Shown: one piece after another, positions 49,995-59,357 of the stretch
How positions within the stretch are numbered: the first letter of the stretch is position 1
How the letters are laid out: every line of letters begins with the position of its first letter
Assembly: GCF_000019965.1 (NCBI RefSeq)
Contig: NC_010571.1
Span: 1,302,001 to 1,366,000, forward strand
Source: Opitutus terrae PB90-1
Lineage (GTDB): Bacteria; Verrucomicrobiota; Verrucomicrobiia; Opitutales; Opitutaceae
Length of the DNA: 64,000 nt
Reading direction: 5' to 3'
Notes under the pieces: model-generated
Told to the model about the DNA's origin: nothing
The model's database searches: none
What the model saw: the letters and a program-made list of their open reading frames with translations, nothing else
Program-made: the position numbers and the translations under genes

Positions 49995-50104
49995 AGGCGG
50001 TGGAGCCGGTCAGAATCGATCAGATCACCTTCCGGAGCATGGCGAGGAACTCGGTCGTGGCCCACGGAAAACTGAGACCGTGGGGCGGCGCGACGCGCCT
50101 GCGA

Positions 50105-51583
50105 TCATTCGGCCGGAGTTGCGGTAACCAGCGCCGGATCGATCGTCAGCACGTGAAACATGCCGTTGAGATTGCCGATCATGTCGCGCAGGAACTCACG
50201 GAGCTCCGGCTCGGCGTAGTGGCCGTCGCGGAAATCCTGCATCTCCCGCTTGAGCGCAAGATCGAGTGCTTCACGAGGTGACTTGTAGAGGCAGATCGCG
50301 CCAAAGACATTCCAGTGCCGGCTCTTGTCCGCGCCATCCTCTTTGTTGCCCGGCAGCAGGAAATTTTCATAGGCGAGGGAGCCGGGCAGCTTCGCGGCTG
50401 GAATCGACTTGATCCATCCGAACGGAATCCGGATCGCCTCGTCGAGCAGCCCCGCCGCCTTTTTCTTGTCGCCGTGGGTGAGGCGCAGGGCTTCGCGAAA
50501 CAGCAGCACCATTGGCAGATTATGGTTCTCGACCTCGCGGTCCTGCAGCCGCCGGCTAGTGCGTGACACGGTCCGCAGATACCGCGGCTCGTGCTGGGCG
50601 AAGGCGATGAGGGCGCGGAAGTCCTCCTCGCGCGCACTGCTCTTGTAATACTGCCACTCGGCGCGTTGGAGATAGTTTTCGACGCTCGTCAGATTTCGCG
50701 GCGGTCCGAGTTTTTCGAAATCGTACTCCAGCCCGAGATCCTGCTGCAGGTGGAGCGCGACGAGCTGCAGCACCGGCCGCCAATCGATCCGGCCTGCCTG
50801 AAAATCGGCGTAAGCGGGCGAGCGCAGCACCTCGCGCAAATGGTCGCGGAAGATCAGCAGATGCAGGACAAACTCCGACTGGTCACGGGTGGTCAGCGTC
50901 TCCGCATCCTCGACGAGCTCGATCAACGCCAGCAGCAGCTCGAATTTCTCGCCGGCGGCCTGCAGCGCGGCGACGCGCGCGAGTTTGCGGGCAGCGTAGT
51001 CGCGCTCGAGCGACAGCAGGTCCTGCTCGCGCCGGCGCCAGCCCTGATCAAAGCGGACCGCCTCGGAGTAGATGGCCGCGTCGAGTTCGTCCTCGTAAGT
51101 CAATAACCGCGCTGGCCGCGGCAGCGACGCGAGCCAGCGGAGCACGGAGTCCGCGGCGCCGGCGTAGGGCAGCGCCCAGAGCGGCCGCGGCCGGTATTCC
51201 GCACTCGTGACGTAGCGGTAGAATTCTCGGGGTCGCGGAAACATCTCGTGGCGCGCGTGCGCCGATTCCTCGGCGACGTACGGAGCACCGCCGGCGGCGA
51301 CGAGCGCGCGAAGCAGTCGGACGTCTTCCGAATCGATGAGCCGGTTCTGGTTGAGATCGAGCTTCCACGCCACCGCATCGGAAACTTGTGCCGGCGCGGC
51401 GATGAACTGATCGAGAATTGCCAGATCGGCCTTCGACCAGCGGTGATCGCCGTCGAGATCGCCGAGCATGATCAGCTCGGAGCGGGTGACGATCCGGTGC
51501 GTCGGAAACGCGAACTTCCAGTAGGCGAGCCCGGCAATGACGAGGAGAATCGCCGCGAGGAACAGCTTGAACGGCTGCTTCAT
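50105..51583 (-). CDS. Membrane-anchored protein with dockerin/EF-hand-like calcium loops
   Basis: ATG 51583 gives 492 aa with an N-terminal membrane anchor (LFLAAILLVIAGLAYWKF). Two calcium-loop motifs follow: MLGDLDGDHRWSKADLAIL and KLDLNQNRLIDSEDVRLL, the paired loops of a dockerin type I or EF-hand unit. The remaining 390 residues are helical and unrecognised. It could be an envelope assembly protein. The longer frame to 53041 covers repeats and an opposite-strand gene and is rejected. Confidence 0.75.
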   Translation of the reverse strand: MKQPFKLFLAAILLVIAGLAYWKFAFPTHRIVTRSELIMLGDLDGDHRWSKADLAILDQFIAAPAQVSDAVAWKLDLNQNRLIDSEDVRLLRALVAAGGAPYVAEESAHARHEMFPRPREFYRYVTSAEYRPRPLWALPYAGAADSVLRWLASLPRPARLLTYEDELDAAIYSEAVRFDQGWRRREQDLLSLERDYAARKLARVAALQAAGEKFELLLALIELVEDAETLTTRDQSEFVLHLLIFRDHLREVLRSPAYADFQAGRIDWRPVLQLVALHLQQDLGLEYDFEKLGPPRNLTSVENYLQRAEWQYYKSSAREEDFRALIAFAQHEPRYLRTVSRTSRRLQDREVENHNLPMVLLFREALRLTHGDKKKAAGLLDEAIRIPFGWIKSIPAAKLPGSLAYENFLLPGNKEDGADKSRHWNVFGAICLYKSPREALDLALKREMQDFRDGHYAEPELREFLRDMIGNLNGMFHVLTIDPALVTATPAE

Positions 51584-51739
51584 AGGTCGGCTCAGGCTGT
51601 CGCGTGCGTCCGCCCGTTGCAATCCTACCGCCGACGTGCGGAGCTCCGAGCAGAGCGCAGGCGTGCTGTGCAACAGAGCGGATCGCGCTTGGACCTTTTT
51701 TCCAGAAGGCCCAGTGCTGGTTTGAACAGAAGTCGATCC

Positions 51740-51900
51740 GAGGGCGAACCGAGGCAGACGGTGGACGGTGAGGCGGTGATGCAGTGAAACGGTGAAGCAG
51801 TGAGGCGGTGAACGGTGAACGGTGAACGGTGGACGGGGGACGATCGACGATAGCCGGACGGCGGTGGACGGTGAAGCGGTGCGATGACGTAGGACGGTGT
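51740..51900 (+). repeat. Degenerate CGGTGRA-type repeat cluster
   Basis: Units like GACGGTGAGGCGGTGA, AAACGGTGAAGCAG and a triple GGTGAAC fill the gap between divergent genes. No gene is seen in 51584-51940. Confidence 0.75.
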
Positions 51901-51940
51901 TCTCGGTCGCCGTCGGAGGGCGAAGCACTAATGTGGGCTC

Positions 51941-52813
51941 ATGATTCTCTCGTCTCTTCGCGGATGCATGCGGCGGTGGATGGCGGTTGCGGTGATCGGT
52001 GCGGTGCACGCGTTGGTTTCGACCAACGCGTTTGGCGATCAGGCGGGGATCTCGGTCCTCAGCGATGCGGCCTATAAGACCGGACCGGACCTGACGGAGT
52101 ACGAGGCCAGTCGGTGCAAGCTCGACGTCTATCTGCCGGCGGCGCGCCAGGATTTCCCAACGCTGATCTGGCTGCATGGCGGAGGGCTGACCGCCGGAAA
52201 GAAGGAGGACGCAAGCAACATCGCGCGGCTCCTGGCCGAGCGTGGCGTGGCCGTGGTGGTGCCAAACTATCGGCTCAGCGCCAAGGCGCCCTATCCCGCC
52301 TACATCGACGACTCGGCTGCGGCCGTGGCCTGGACGGTGCGGCACATCGCGGAACACGGCGGCCGTCGCGAGCGCGTGTTTCTCGGCGGCCACTCTGCGG
52401 GCGCGTATCTGGTGCTCATGGTCGGGTTGAACCCGGCGTATTTGGAAAAATACGAGCTGCAGCCCGGCGCGCTGGCGGGATTGATCCCGGTCGCTGGACA
52501 AACCCTGACCCACTACACGATTCGCGAAGAACGCGGCCTGCCGAAAGCGACGATCATCGCCGACGAAGCTGCGCCGCTGCACCACGTGAAAAGCGGGCTG
52601 CCGCCATTGCTCGTGGTCTGGGCCGAGCACGACATGGAGATGAGAGCTGAGGAAAACCTGCTGCTGGTGTCGGCGTTGAAGGCGGCCGGGCAGAAGGACG
52701 TGCGCACCCTCGTGCTGCCCAACCGCCATCACGGTACGACCGTGAGCGAGTTCGGTGAGTCCGATGACCAGTTGCTGGAGGCGATCGTGACGTTCGTGGG
52801 CGCGAAGCGGTGA
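51941..52813 (+). CDS. Secreted alpha/beta hydrolase (BD-FAE-like esterase)
   Basis: The 290-aa protein has a signal peptide (MAVAVIGAVHALVSTNAFG), the oxyanion motif WLHGGGLTAG, the nucleophile elbow GGHSAGAYL and a C-terminal Asp (WAEHDMEM) and His (NRHHGTT) to complete the triad. This is the esterase/lipase family that removes acyl groups, often from plant polysaccharides. Several Met codons near the start are possible. Confidence 0.88.
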   Translation: MILSSLRGCMRRWMAVAVIGAVHALVSTNAFGDQAGISVLSDAAYKTGPDLTEYEASRCKLDVYLPAARQDFPTLIWLHGGGLTAGKKEDASNIARLLAERGVAVVVPNYRLSAKAPYPAYIDDSAAAVAWTVRHIAEHGGRRERVFLGGHSAGAYLVLMVGLNPAYLEKYELQPGALAGLIPVAGQTLTHYTIREERGLPKATIIADEAAPLHHVKSGLPPLLVVWAEHDMEMRAEENLLLVSALKAAGQKDVRTLVLPNRHHGTTVSEFGESDDQLLEAIVTFVGAKR

Positions 52814-53058
52814 GACGGTGGACGGTGGACAGTCGACGGTGAGACGGTGGACGGTGAGACGGTGAGACGGTGAGACAGTGGACGGTGATGCGGTGACGCA
52901 GCGAAGCGGTGAAGCGGTGAAGCGGTGGGGGCGGACGGGGAAAAAGCGGAAACGAGAAAGGTGGCCCACGGAAAACACGGAGCACACAGAAGGATTTTGG
53001 AGTGGGTGAAGTTCTGCGTGACGATGTTCTGAGGCGGGCAAGATGCCCGCGCTCCCAA
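52812..53058 (+). repeat. Degenerate CGGTGRA-type repeats and REP-like palindrome
   Basis: Tandem GAGACGGTG and GACGGTGGACGG units start at the stop codon of the esterase gene. The palindrome GCGGGCA, AGA, TGCCCGC, followed by GCTCCCA, lies at 53034-53057. No gene is seen in 52814-53180. Confidence 0.75.
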
Positions 53059-53180
53059 ATGGGCGCAGCAGGTCTGCGCCCCTGTGGCTTACCGCCTACA
53101 GCCTAAAGCTTGTCGCTTTTGTGCGATTCCGTGGACAGCGGGTGCTGGGAGGTGGACGGAACAGAAACGTCCTCTTCCTT

Positions 53181-53585
53181 ATGAAAGCACGCTCGATTCT
53201 TACCTCCCTGATTTGCGGGGTCGCGCTGGGTACGGCGACGCTGCCGGCGCTCGCCGGCGACAAGCCGGAGCCGTTCCCGAAAGCCGCCGACGAGGCGCCG
53301 GGCCAGTGGCCGCAGGTGGTCTCGCAAGTCCAGCCGCTCTATCCCGCGAAAATGCTGGCCGAAAAGATCGAGGGCGACGTGCAGGTTGCGCTGGTCGTCA
53401 CCGCGAAGGGCGACACCACCCAGGTGCGGGCGTTTTTCAGCACGCGGCCCGAGTTCGAGGAGCCCGCGATCGAAGCGGTGAAGCAGTGGAAGTTCACGCC
53501 CGGCATGAAGGACGGCCGTGCGGTGAACACCCAGATGGTGGTGCCGATCAAGTTCGCGCTGCCGGCGCACGGCGATAAGCGCTAA
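53181..53585 (+). CDS. Periplasmic TonB C-terminal domain protein
   Basis: ATG 53181 gives 134 aa with a signal peptide (SILTSLICGVALGTATLPALA) and a TonB-type C-terminal domain (VSQVQPLYPAKMLAEKIEG, then VQVALVVTAKGDT and EAVKQWKFTPG). It lacks the membrane helix and Pro-rich spacer of a full TonB, so it is a stand-alone domain, common in this phylum. Confidence 0.88.
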   Translation: MKARSILTSLICGVALGTATLPALAGDKPEPFPKAADEAPGQWPQVVSQVQPLYPAKMLAEKIEGDVQVALVVTAKGDTTQVRAFFSTRPEFEEPAIEAVKQWKFTPGMKDGRAVNTQMVVPIKFALPAHGDKR

Positions 53586-53589
53586 GCGG

Positions 53590-53830
53590 TAGGCTGAGAG
53601 CTCAGAGCTGAGTGCCTAGAGCTGAGAGCGAGCTGGTGAGACGGTGGACAGTTGGCCGTGGACGGTGAGACGGTGATGCGGTGAGACGGTGGAAAAGCAG
53701 AAAGCAGAAATGGGAAAGGTGAAATGCAGCCGGTGAAGCAGTGAGCGGTGAGACGGTGATACGGTGAAGCGGCCGAGGGCGGCCGCGCTCCCAGGCAAGG
53801 CGTGCGGGCGAGACGCCCGCGCTCCCAGGG
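53590..53830 (+). repeat. Mixed intergenic repeats and REP-like palindrome
   Basis: AGAGCTGAGAG-type units (53595-53632) are followed by CGGTGRA-type units (53635-53770) and two GCTCCCA-tailed palindromes, the clearest being GCGGGCG, AGA, CGCCCGC at 53804-53820. No gene is seen in 53586-53955. Confidence 0.75.
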
Positions 53831-53955
53831 CGCGGTGAAAAGGGCGAAGGAAGACGCGACGTCGTGCGTGGGGAATGTGACCGTTTCCGCCGGTGATGCG
53901 TCAGGCCAAGCAGCCGAAGCGTCCGATCGTGCTCGGCCAGACCCCGAATCATTCC

Positions 53956-55173
53956 ATGAATGTTACCCAGTCGCTGATGGTTGTGAGCTGCCTCGCCCTG
54001 GGCAGCCTTGTTTCGCGCGCGGCACCGGTGCCCGGCGCTGATGTTCGCCTGCAGGATTATTCCACTATCCGCGGCGCCAACTACTGCTCCGCGGGAGGTC
54101 ACCATCGCGAGCACTGGCGCAAATTCGATCTGCAGGAAGCGCAACGCGATTTGGACTATGCGCGCGAGGTCGGACTCAATCACGTGCGGGTCTTTCTCAG
54201 TTATTCGGTGTATCTCGAGAACAAGGAGGCCTTCCGCCGAAATCTCCGCGATCTGGCCCGCGCCTGTCAGGCTCGCGGCATCGGCTTGATGCCCGTGGTC
54301 TCCTACAAATCCGAGATGATCAAGGAAGCGGCGCCGTACCCGCTCTCGCGTGCCTGGGCACAGGAATTGATCGATACGCTCGGCGATGAGCCCGCACTGG
54401 CATTCTGGGATGTTTTCAACGAGCCGGATTATCCGCCGACCAGCGCCACGCGCGCCGAGGTCACGGCGTATGCGCGCGTGCTGGCCCAGATCTTTCGCGA
54501 ACTCGACACGCGCCGGCCGCGCACGCCGATCACGATCGGCTTCGCCTACGAGAAATCGATGGAGGAAAACGGCGACGTGGTGGATGTGCTGTCCTATCAC
54601 GATTACAGCCCGACGCGGGCGGAGATTCGCGGCAACATCGCCGCGGCGCAGGCCTTCGCCGCCGGCATGAAGAAGCCGGTGATCAACACGGAAATCGGCT
54701 GCACGGCGCGCGCCAATCCCTATGACGTCGCGATCGAGGAACACGCCCGCGCGGGCATGGGCTTCTACGTGTGGGAACTGATGGTCACGAAGAACTGGGG
54801 CAACGTGCATGGGATTTTTTACCCGGACGGAACGGTGCGCGATCCGTCGATCGCGGCCGCCTTGCTCGGACTTTACCGCAACCGCGGCGCGGAGGCGGTC
54901 GCGGAGTTTCCCGACCGCGAGGGATCGGTGACCCGCACCGTAGCCGAGGGAAGGACGTGGTTGAGCGACACGAATGCTCCCTCGTCCGAGGGACGGAAGC
55001 TGGCCGAAACGGCGGCGAATCTCCTCGAGGCCAACCAACTCGTGCCGATGCACAATCTGCCCACGCGACGCGTCGCGTTGCTGCCCGACGGAGACATCGC
55101 CGCGTTGCGTGCGCTGTTGTCCGAGCTGCTCGATGCCCTCGAGCCCTATCAGCGCCCTCCGGAGGCGAAATAG
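53956..55173 (+). CDS. Secreted GH5-like glycoside hydrolase
   Basis: ATG 53956 gives 405 aa with a signal peptide (SLMVVSCLALGSLVSRAA). The TIM-barrel domain has IRGANYCSAGGHHREHW, LAFWDVFNEPDYPP (acid/base Glu) and KKPVINTEIGC (nucleophile Glu), as in GH5 mannanase/cellulase-type enzymes. The upstream in-frame Met at 53893 gives no signal peptide, so 53956 is preferred. It probably degrades plant or microbial beta-glycans. Confidence 0.87.
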   Translation: MNVTQSLMVVSCLALGSLVSRAAPVPGADVRLQDYSTIRGANYCSAGGHHREHWRKFDLQEAQRDLDYAREVGLNHVRVFLSYSVYLENKEAFRRNLRDLARACQARGIGLMPVVSYKSEMIKEAAPYPLSRAWAQELIDTLGDEPALAFWDVFNEPDYPPTSATRAEVTAYARVLAQIFRELDTRRPRTPITIGFAYEKSMEENGDVVDVLSYHDYSPTRAEIRGNIAAAQAFAAGMKKPVINTEIGCTARANPYDVAIEEHARAGMGFYVWELMVTKNWGNVHGIFYPDGTVRDPSIAAALLGLYRNRGAEAVAEFPDREGSVTRTVAEGRTWLSDTNAPSSEGRKLAETAANLLEANQLVPMHNLPTRRVALLPDGDIAALRALLSELLDALEPYQRPPEAK

Positions 55174-55184
55174 TCGCTGTGGCG

Positions 55185-55405
55185 AGGAACCGGTGAAACG
55201 GGAGACTGTGGACGGTCGACGATGAAGCTGTGCGGCCGTGAAGCGGTGAAACGGTGAACGGCGGCGCGGTGACGCGGTGAAACACGACTTCCCAAGGTGC
55301 CGCGGAAAGATAAACCGCTTCACCGTGTCACTGGTTCACTGAAGCGGCCGAGGGCGGCAGCGCTCCCACTCCCACCGTGCGGGCGAGACGCCTGCGCTCC
55401 CAAGA
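55185..55405 (+). repeat. Degenerate CGGTGRA-type repeats and REP-like palindrome
   Basis: AAACGGGAGACTG, GTGAAGCGGTGAAACGG and GGTGACGCGG units run to about 55285. The palindrome GCGGGCG, AGA, CGCCTGC with a GCTCCCA tail lies at 55379-55402. It separates convergent genes. Confidence 0.75.
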
Positions 55406-55414
55406 AGCAACCGC

Positions 55415-55855
55415 TCAGAGCGTGTGGCTGAGCACGCGTTCAGAGCTGCCGCCGGCCGGGCCGAGCGGTGGGAGGTGTGCGGGCGTGGGATCGGGCGGAC
55501 CCTCGGACGAGTCGTCGCGCGGCCGGAAGCTTTCACGCGCGACGGTTTCGCGGAGGGACTTGTGCGCGGCGTCGCCCTGGATGTAGCGGTGCCACACGAA
55601 CACCAGGTCGAATAGCAGCGAGCTCAGCCACCAGAGATAGAGAAACGCCGCGATCGCCACGAACACGCGCCAGAGCGGACCGGTCGGCTGCGTCCGCCAG
55701 ACTTCGTTGAGGATCGCGAACGTGACGAACACCACGCCGACGAGCCAGATCATCGGCTTTTGTCCGCGCCCCGAGCGCGGACGCGGCCGGCGTCCGGGCC
55801 GGCTGGCGGGCGCGGCGGATTCATCACGAGGCGGCAGCGAAGAGGCGGTGCTCAT
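55415..55855 (-). CDS. Small membrane protein with two helices
   Basis: ATG 55855 gives a 146-aa protein with a basic Pro/Arg-rich N-terminus, helices at about 35-52 (MIWLVGVVFVTFAILNEVW) and 62-85 (LWRVFVAIAAFLYLWWLSSL), and a hydrophilic tail. It overlaps the hydrolase gene by 4 nt (ATGA), so the two products are probably made together. The function is unknown. Confidence 0.7.
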   Translation of the reverse strand: MSTASSLPPRDESAAPASRPGRRPRPRSGRGQKPMIWLVGVVFVTFAILNEVWRTQPTGPLWRVFVAIAAFLYLWWLSSLLFDLVFVWHRYIQGDAAHKSLRETVARESFRPRDDSSEGPPDPTPAHLPPLGPAGGSSERVLSHTL

Positions 55856-57483
55856 GAGGCGAAGGCGTGCCACCAGCGGCGCCACCACGGCGCATTCACC
55901 AGCAGCACGAGAAGGACGACGGCGAGACTGCCGGCCAGCGCGCCGAACCCGAGCGGCAGCTCGAACACGCGCGTGCAGACCTCGAACCACCCGAGCTCGG
56001 TGACGGCCACGGCCGGATCGGGCGTAGGATCCATGAACTGGACGGCCGCGAAAAATGCCGCCGCGAATACGACGTAGAGCGCGAGCCCGAGGAAGAAGAA
56101 CCGCCATTTGCGCGTAAGTCGGACCAGCCGGAGCCATACCGTCGTGCCAGCGATCAGCCAGCTCAGCGCGAGCACAGTGAGCACGAAGTTCGGATGGCCG
56201 AGCTCGTCCTTCGGATCGAGGTAGTCGTAGACCGCCTTGCAGAGCACGTAGGCGCCGAGGTGGAGCACGAGCAGCGGCAGCAGGTAGCCGAATCCGTAGG
56301 TGACGAACGGCACCCACCAGCGCGACGGCGGGCCGGCGCTGATATTCGGAACTGTAGCGGCCGGCGCCGAAGCGGGCGGCGCGTCGACCACGCGGCCGAT
56401 GAAGTCGCCGAACACGGCGGGATCCGTCCAGTAGTCGACGTGCGCCTTGCCGGGCACCGGATAGCGACGGAACGAGAAGTCTTCCTTTTCGTCGAACGCG
56501 AAGAGCTGCTGATAGCGCGGCGGGCCGAGGTAGCCGCGCTGCCGGAGCCAGTCGCGGGCGGTGTCGAGATCGAACCCGACGGGATCGGCGTAGTCGACGT
56601 AGTTGACCCAGCGGATCGTGGTGCCGGCGAGACCGGACGGTCCCTTGTAGCGCTCGAACAGCCGCGGCCACAGGATCAGGTGCTTGTCGATCGGCGAGCC
56701 GAGCGTCATGAACCCGCGCACCTGGGAAATCCACGGGTGGACATTGATGTCGAGGTCGGCTTCGAGCAGTCCGAGGAATGCGACTACGGTGCCTTCGCTA
56801 TGCGCGACGATGTGGATCTGGGCGTCAGGATATTTCGCGTGGATCGCCGCCATCGCGTCGGTGAACCGCTGCAGGATGCCGGCGCGGATCGGGGCGAATT
56901 CCGTGACGAGCTGCACGTCGCCCACGAACGCGTCGAGCATTTCGCGCAACTTGAATTCGCCGAGTCCGGCCTTGTTGCTGAGAAACAGTAGCGCCTCGAT
57001 CACGCGCACGGTGTCGATGATTTCCTCGAGGACCTCGCCGATGCGGCGGTAGTCGATGTTGGCGTTGGCGGGGTTGCGGTGCGTGGCGTAGACGCGCATT
57101 CGCTGCACGAGGGTGCGCGCCCAGGCCTTGGTTTCCTGCAGCATGTAGCCGTCGGTCGAGACCTTGCGCGCGAGATCCGCCCAGTGGACCTCGACGAACC
57201 CGATCGTGCCGGTCAGGCCGGGACAGGGCTGAAACGGTGGCGGATCATCGATGAACAGGGCGGGTTCCGGCGGCGGCGCCTTACCCGGCTCGGGCGGAAA
57301 CTCGGTGAACGCGCCGAGCGAGACGAGTCCCTCGTAGCCATAGTGGTCGCAGAACCGGACGGCGGTGGAGAGGATGGTCTCGTTGCGCACCTGATCGCCG
57401 ATGCCGTGCACGGCGACGATGATCTTCTTCACGCGCGAAGAGGCGGACGACGCGGACGTGGCGGTGGGGTTGGGAAGCGGCAT
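55852..57483 (-). CDS. Alpha/beta hydrolase with C-terminal membrane domain
   Basis: The 543-aa protein starts with VKKIIVAVHGIGDQVRNET, has a lipase-like elbow IHIVAHSEGTVVAF (Ser near 248) and ends with four membrane helices (about 385-530). It resembles membrane-linked lipase or effector-type hydrolases of unknown substrate. The neighbour at 55415 is translationally coupled. Confidence 0.75.
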   Translation of the reverse strand: MPLPNPTATSASSASSRVKKIIVAVHGIGDQVRNETILSTAVRFCDHYGYEGLVSLGAFTEFPPEPGKAPPPEPALFIDDPPPFQPCPGLTGTIGFVEVHWADLARKVSTDGYMLQETKAWARTLVQRMRVYATHRNPANANIDYRRIGEVLEEIIDTVRVIEALLFLSNKAGLGEFKLREMLDAFVGDVQLVTEFAPIRAGILQRFTDAMAAIHAKYPDAQIHIVAHSEGTVVAFLGLLEADLDINVHPWISQVRGFMTLGSPIDKHLILWPRLFERYKGPSGLAGTTIRWVNYVDYADPVGFDLDTARDWLRQRGYLGPPRYQQLFAFDEKEDFSFRRYPVPGKAHVDYWTDPAVFGDFIGRVVDAPPASAPAATVPNISAGPPSRWWVPFVTYGFGYLLPLLVLHLGAYVLCKAVYDYLDPKDELGHPNFVLTVLALSWLIAGTTVWLRLVRLTRKWRFFFLGLALYVVFAAAFFAAVQFMDPTPDPAVAVTELGWFEVCTRVFELPLGFGALAGSLAVVLLVLLVNAPWWRRWWHAFAS

Positions 57484-57569
57484 GGGGAGTGCCGAAGCGA
57501 AAGCGGGGGCGCGACCGGGAAATGAACACCGCCACGAATGCAGCGCAAGCGGGCGGCGTGTGCTAAGCT

Positions 57570-57826
57570 CGGGGCGCGTCTGGAGAAAACAAAAAGCAGA
57601 AATGGGAAACGCTGAAATCCGGACGGTGAGGCGGTGAAACCGTAGACGGTAGACGGTGAAACGGGGGACGGTGGACGCTAGGCGATGAAGCTTAGGGATC
57701 AGCCGCGACGAGGGCGTCGCGGCTCCATCGTTGTGGCCGAAGGCCCCGACGCGTCGGGGTAAACTGGCCGCGCTCCCACTCCAACCATGCGGGCGAGACG
57801 CCCGCGCTCCCAGGGCGGCGAGCGGG
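57570..57826 (+). repeat. Intergenic repeats and REP-like palindrome
   Basis: CGGTGRA-type units lie at 57622-57690. The palindrome GCGGGCG, AGA, CGCCCGC with GCTCCCA lies at 57789-57812. No gene is seen in 57484-57826. Confidence 0.7.
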
Positions 57827-58027
57827 CTAGGCTTTCTCGTCGAGTACGCGACCGAGCCACTCGGCGTTGGTTTGTGCCTGACGACGTGCGGCGGCCTGTT
57901 CCTGCTGCGCGAGCGCCTCGCCGATGATCTCGTTGATCACCGCCTGCGTCCGCGCACGCGAGTGCTCGACCTTTTCGGCGATGCGAAGCTGGAATACGAT
58001 AAATGACTGGTTGGGCTGAACCCTCAT
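57827..58027 (-). CDS. Small helical protein
   Basis: ATG 58027 opens a 66-aa frame that is helical and charged (SFIVFQLRIAEKVEHSRART, EIIGEALAQQEQAAARRQAQ). The longer frame to 58333 runs through TTGAGAG-type repeats and is not credible there. It looks like a real small protein but has no known family. Confidence 0.5.
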   Translation of the reverse strand: MRVQPNQSFIVFQLRIAEKVEHSRARTQAVINEIIGEALAQQEQAAARRQAQTNAEWLGRVLDEKA

Positions 58028-58109
58028 TTCAGCGAAGCGGCGCAAGAGACACATGGCCGGCGCGCGGATGGCGACCACGTTTTTCTCGGGTGTTCTCCGG
58101 ATTGTTTGA

Positions 58110-58215
58110 GCGGGAGGGGAAGTTGAGAGTTGAGGGGTGAGGAAGTTGAGAGGGGGAGTTGAGAGTTGAGGGATGAGAGTTGAGGGGACGGACGGAGAAA
58201 TAGTGAGAGCGCGAC
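58110..58215 (+). repeat. Degenerate GAGTTGAGAG repeat cluster
   Basis: Units such as GAAGTTGAGAG, GAGTTGAGGGG and GATGAGAGTTGAGG repeat over about 100 bp. A related family appears at 61155-61250. They lie in the gap 58028-58335, which holds no gene. Confidence 0.65.
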
Positions 58216-58335
58216 CGCGGGTTGAAAAGGTAGGGCCCGACCGCCGGGCGGGCCGCTGAGACGAGCGCTGAGAGGAATGACCGCGCGCGATGGGAATATT
58301 CAACAGGGCCGGCGCTCCCAAGATCTTGTTCACCT

Positions 58336-59007
58336 ATGAAATCAACACGTCTCCGTTTCCTCTCGATCCTCGCGGTTGCGACGCTCGGCCTGGCCACGTC
58401 GGCTTTCGCCGGTGACATGGCCCAGTCAGATCACGCGATGGCCATGATGCCGATGAAGCAGCTCGGCGTCGGCGATCACGTGCCGGCTGTCACCGTGCTC
58501 GATGAAGCCAGCCGGCCGCACGATCTCGCGGCGCTCGTGCGCGAAAAACCCACGGTGTTGATCTTCTACCGCGGCGGCTGGTGTCCTTACTGCAACATGC
58601 ACCTGGCCGCGCTGGTCGGCATCGAGGATGAGCTGCGCGCGGCAGGTTACCAGCTGCTCGCGGTCAGCGCCGACCAGCCGATGAAGCTGCGCGAAACACC
58701 AGACCGCGGGAAGATTCACTACCAGCTGTTTTCCGATCAGGAGATGAAAGCCGCGGACGCGCTGGGCATTTCCTTCGAGGTGAAGCCGGACGATGTGCGG
58801 ATGTTCAAAGAGAAATATCAGATCGATCTCGAAGCCGCATCCGGTCGAACGCACCACAAGCTGCCGCATCCGGCCGTGTATGTCGTCGACACCAGCGGCA
58901 CGATCCGCTTCGCCCACGTGAATCCGGATTACAAGCACCGGCTCGAGCCCCAAAAGATCGTGGCTGCCGCCAAGGACGCGGCAATGATGACGACGGCGAA
59001 GATGTGA
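58336..59007 (+). CDS. Exported AhpC/TSA-family peroxiredoxin-like protein
   Basis: The 223-aa protein has a signal peptide (FLSILAVATLGLATSAFA), a Met/His-rich stretch (MAQSDHAMAMMPM) that could bind metal, and a thioredoxin fold with YRGGWCPYCNMHL (CxxC near 84-87). This is the AhpC/TSA 2 branch, which acts on peroxides or disulfides in the envelope. No gene is seen in 59008-59357. Confidence 0.9.
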   Translation: MKSTRLRFLSILAVATLGLATSAFAGDMAQSDHAMAMMPMKQLGVGDHVPAVTVLDEASRPHDLAALVREKPTVLIFYRGGWCPYCNMHLAALVGIEDELRAAGYQLLAVSADQPMKLRETPDRGKIHYQLFSDQEMKAADALGISFEVKPDDVRMFKEKYQIDLEAASGRTHHKLPHPAVYVVDTSGTIRFAHVNPDYKHRLEPQKIVAAAKDAAMMTTAKM

Positions 59008-59357
59008 GGCTGGGCGAGCGGCGATCGTTCGGCCGCGGGCGATCGCTGGTCATCGAGACGCTCGTCCGGCGGCGGCGGCCGGGTGGAGTACCTTGTCCTC
59101 GAAGCGTGGTTGCGGTTCGCAGCCGCGGCGTTGGCGACGCGGTCCGCACGGCGAAGCCGTGCGGCGACGAGAAAGCGGGGTGGGGGCAGAGGTGCACCGT
59201 TTCGCGGTCGGCGTCAGGTAAAATTGGCAAGCCGTTGGTTTTGCGAGCTCGCCGGCATAGGGGAACCACTGTGACAGGGGAGGTGAGGAACCGGAAGCCG
59301 ACGGCGGGCTCTATGGCGCCCCCCGTTTTTTGCGTTCGGCTTTCAACGCGCTTCCCC

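Noticed and set aside
50105-53041. 978-aa minus-strand frame as one protein
   Set aside because: Its first half crosses CGGTGRA repeats and the antisense of a clear esterase gene. The real protein starts at 51583 with a membrane anchor.
57827-58333. 168-aa protein spanning the GTTGAGAG repeats
   Set aside because: The first ~100 residues are Ser/Thr/Pro repeat translation; only the last 66 aa look coding.
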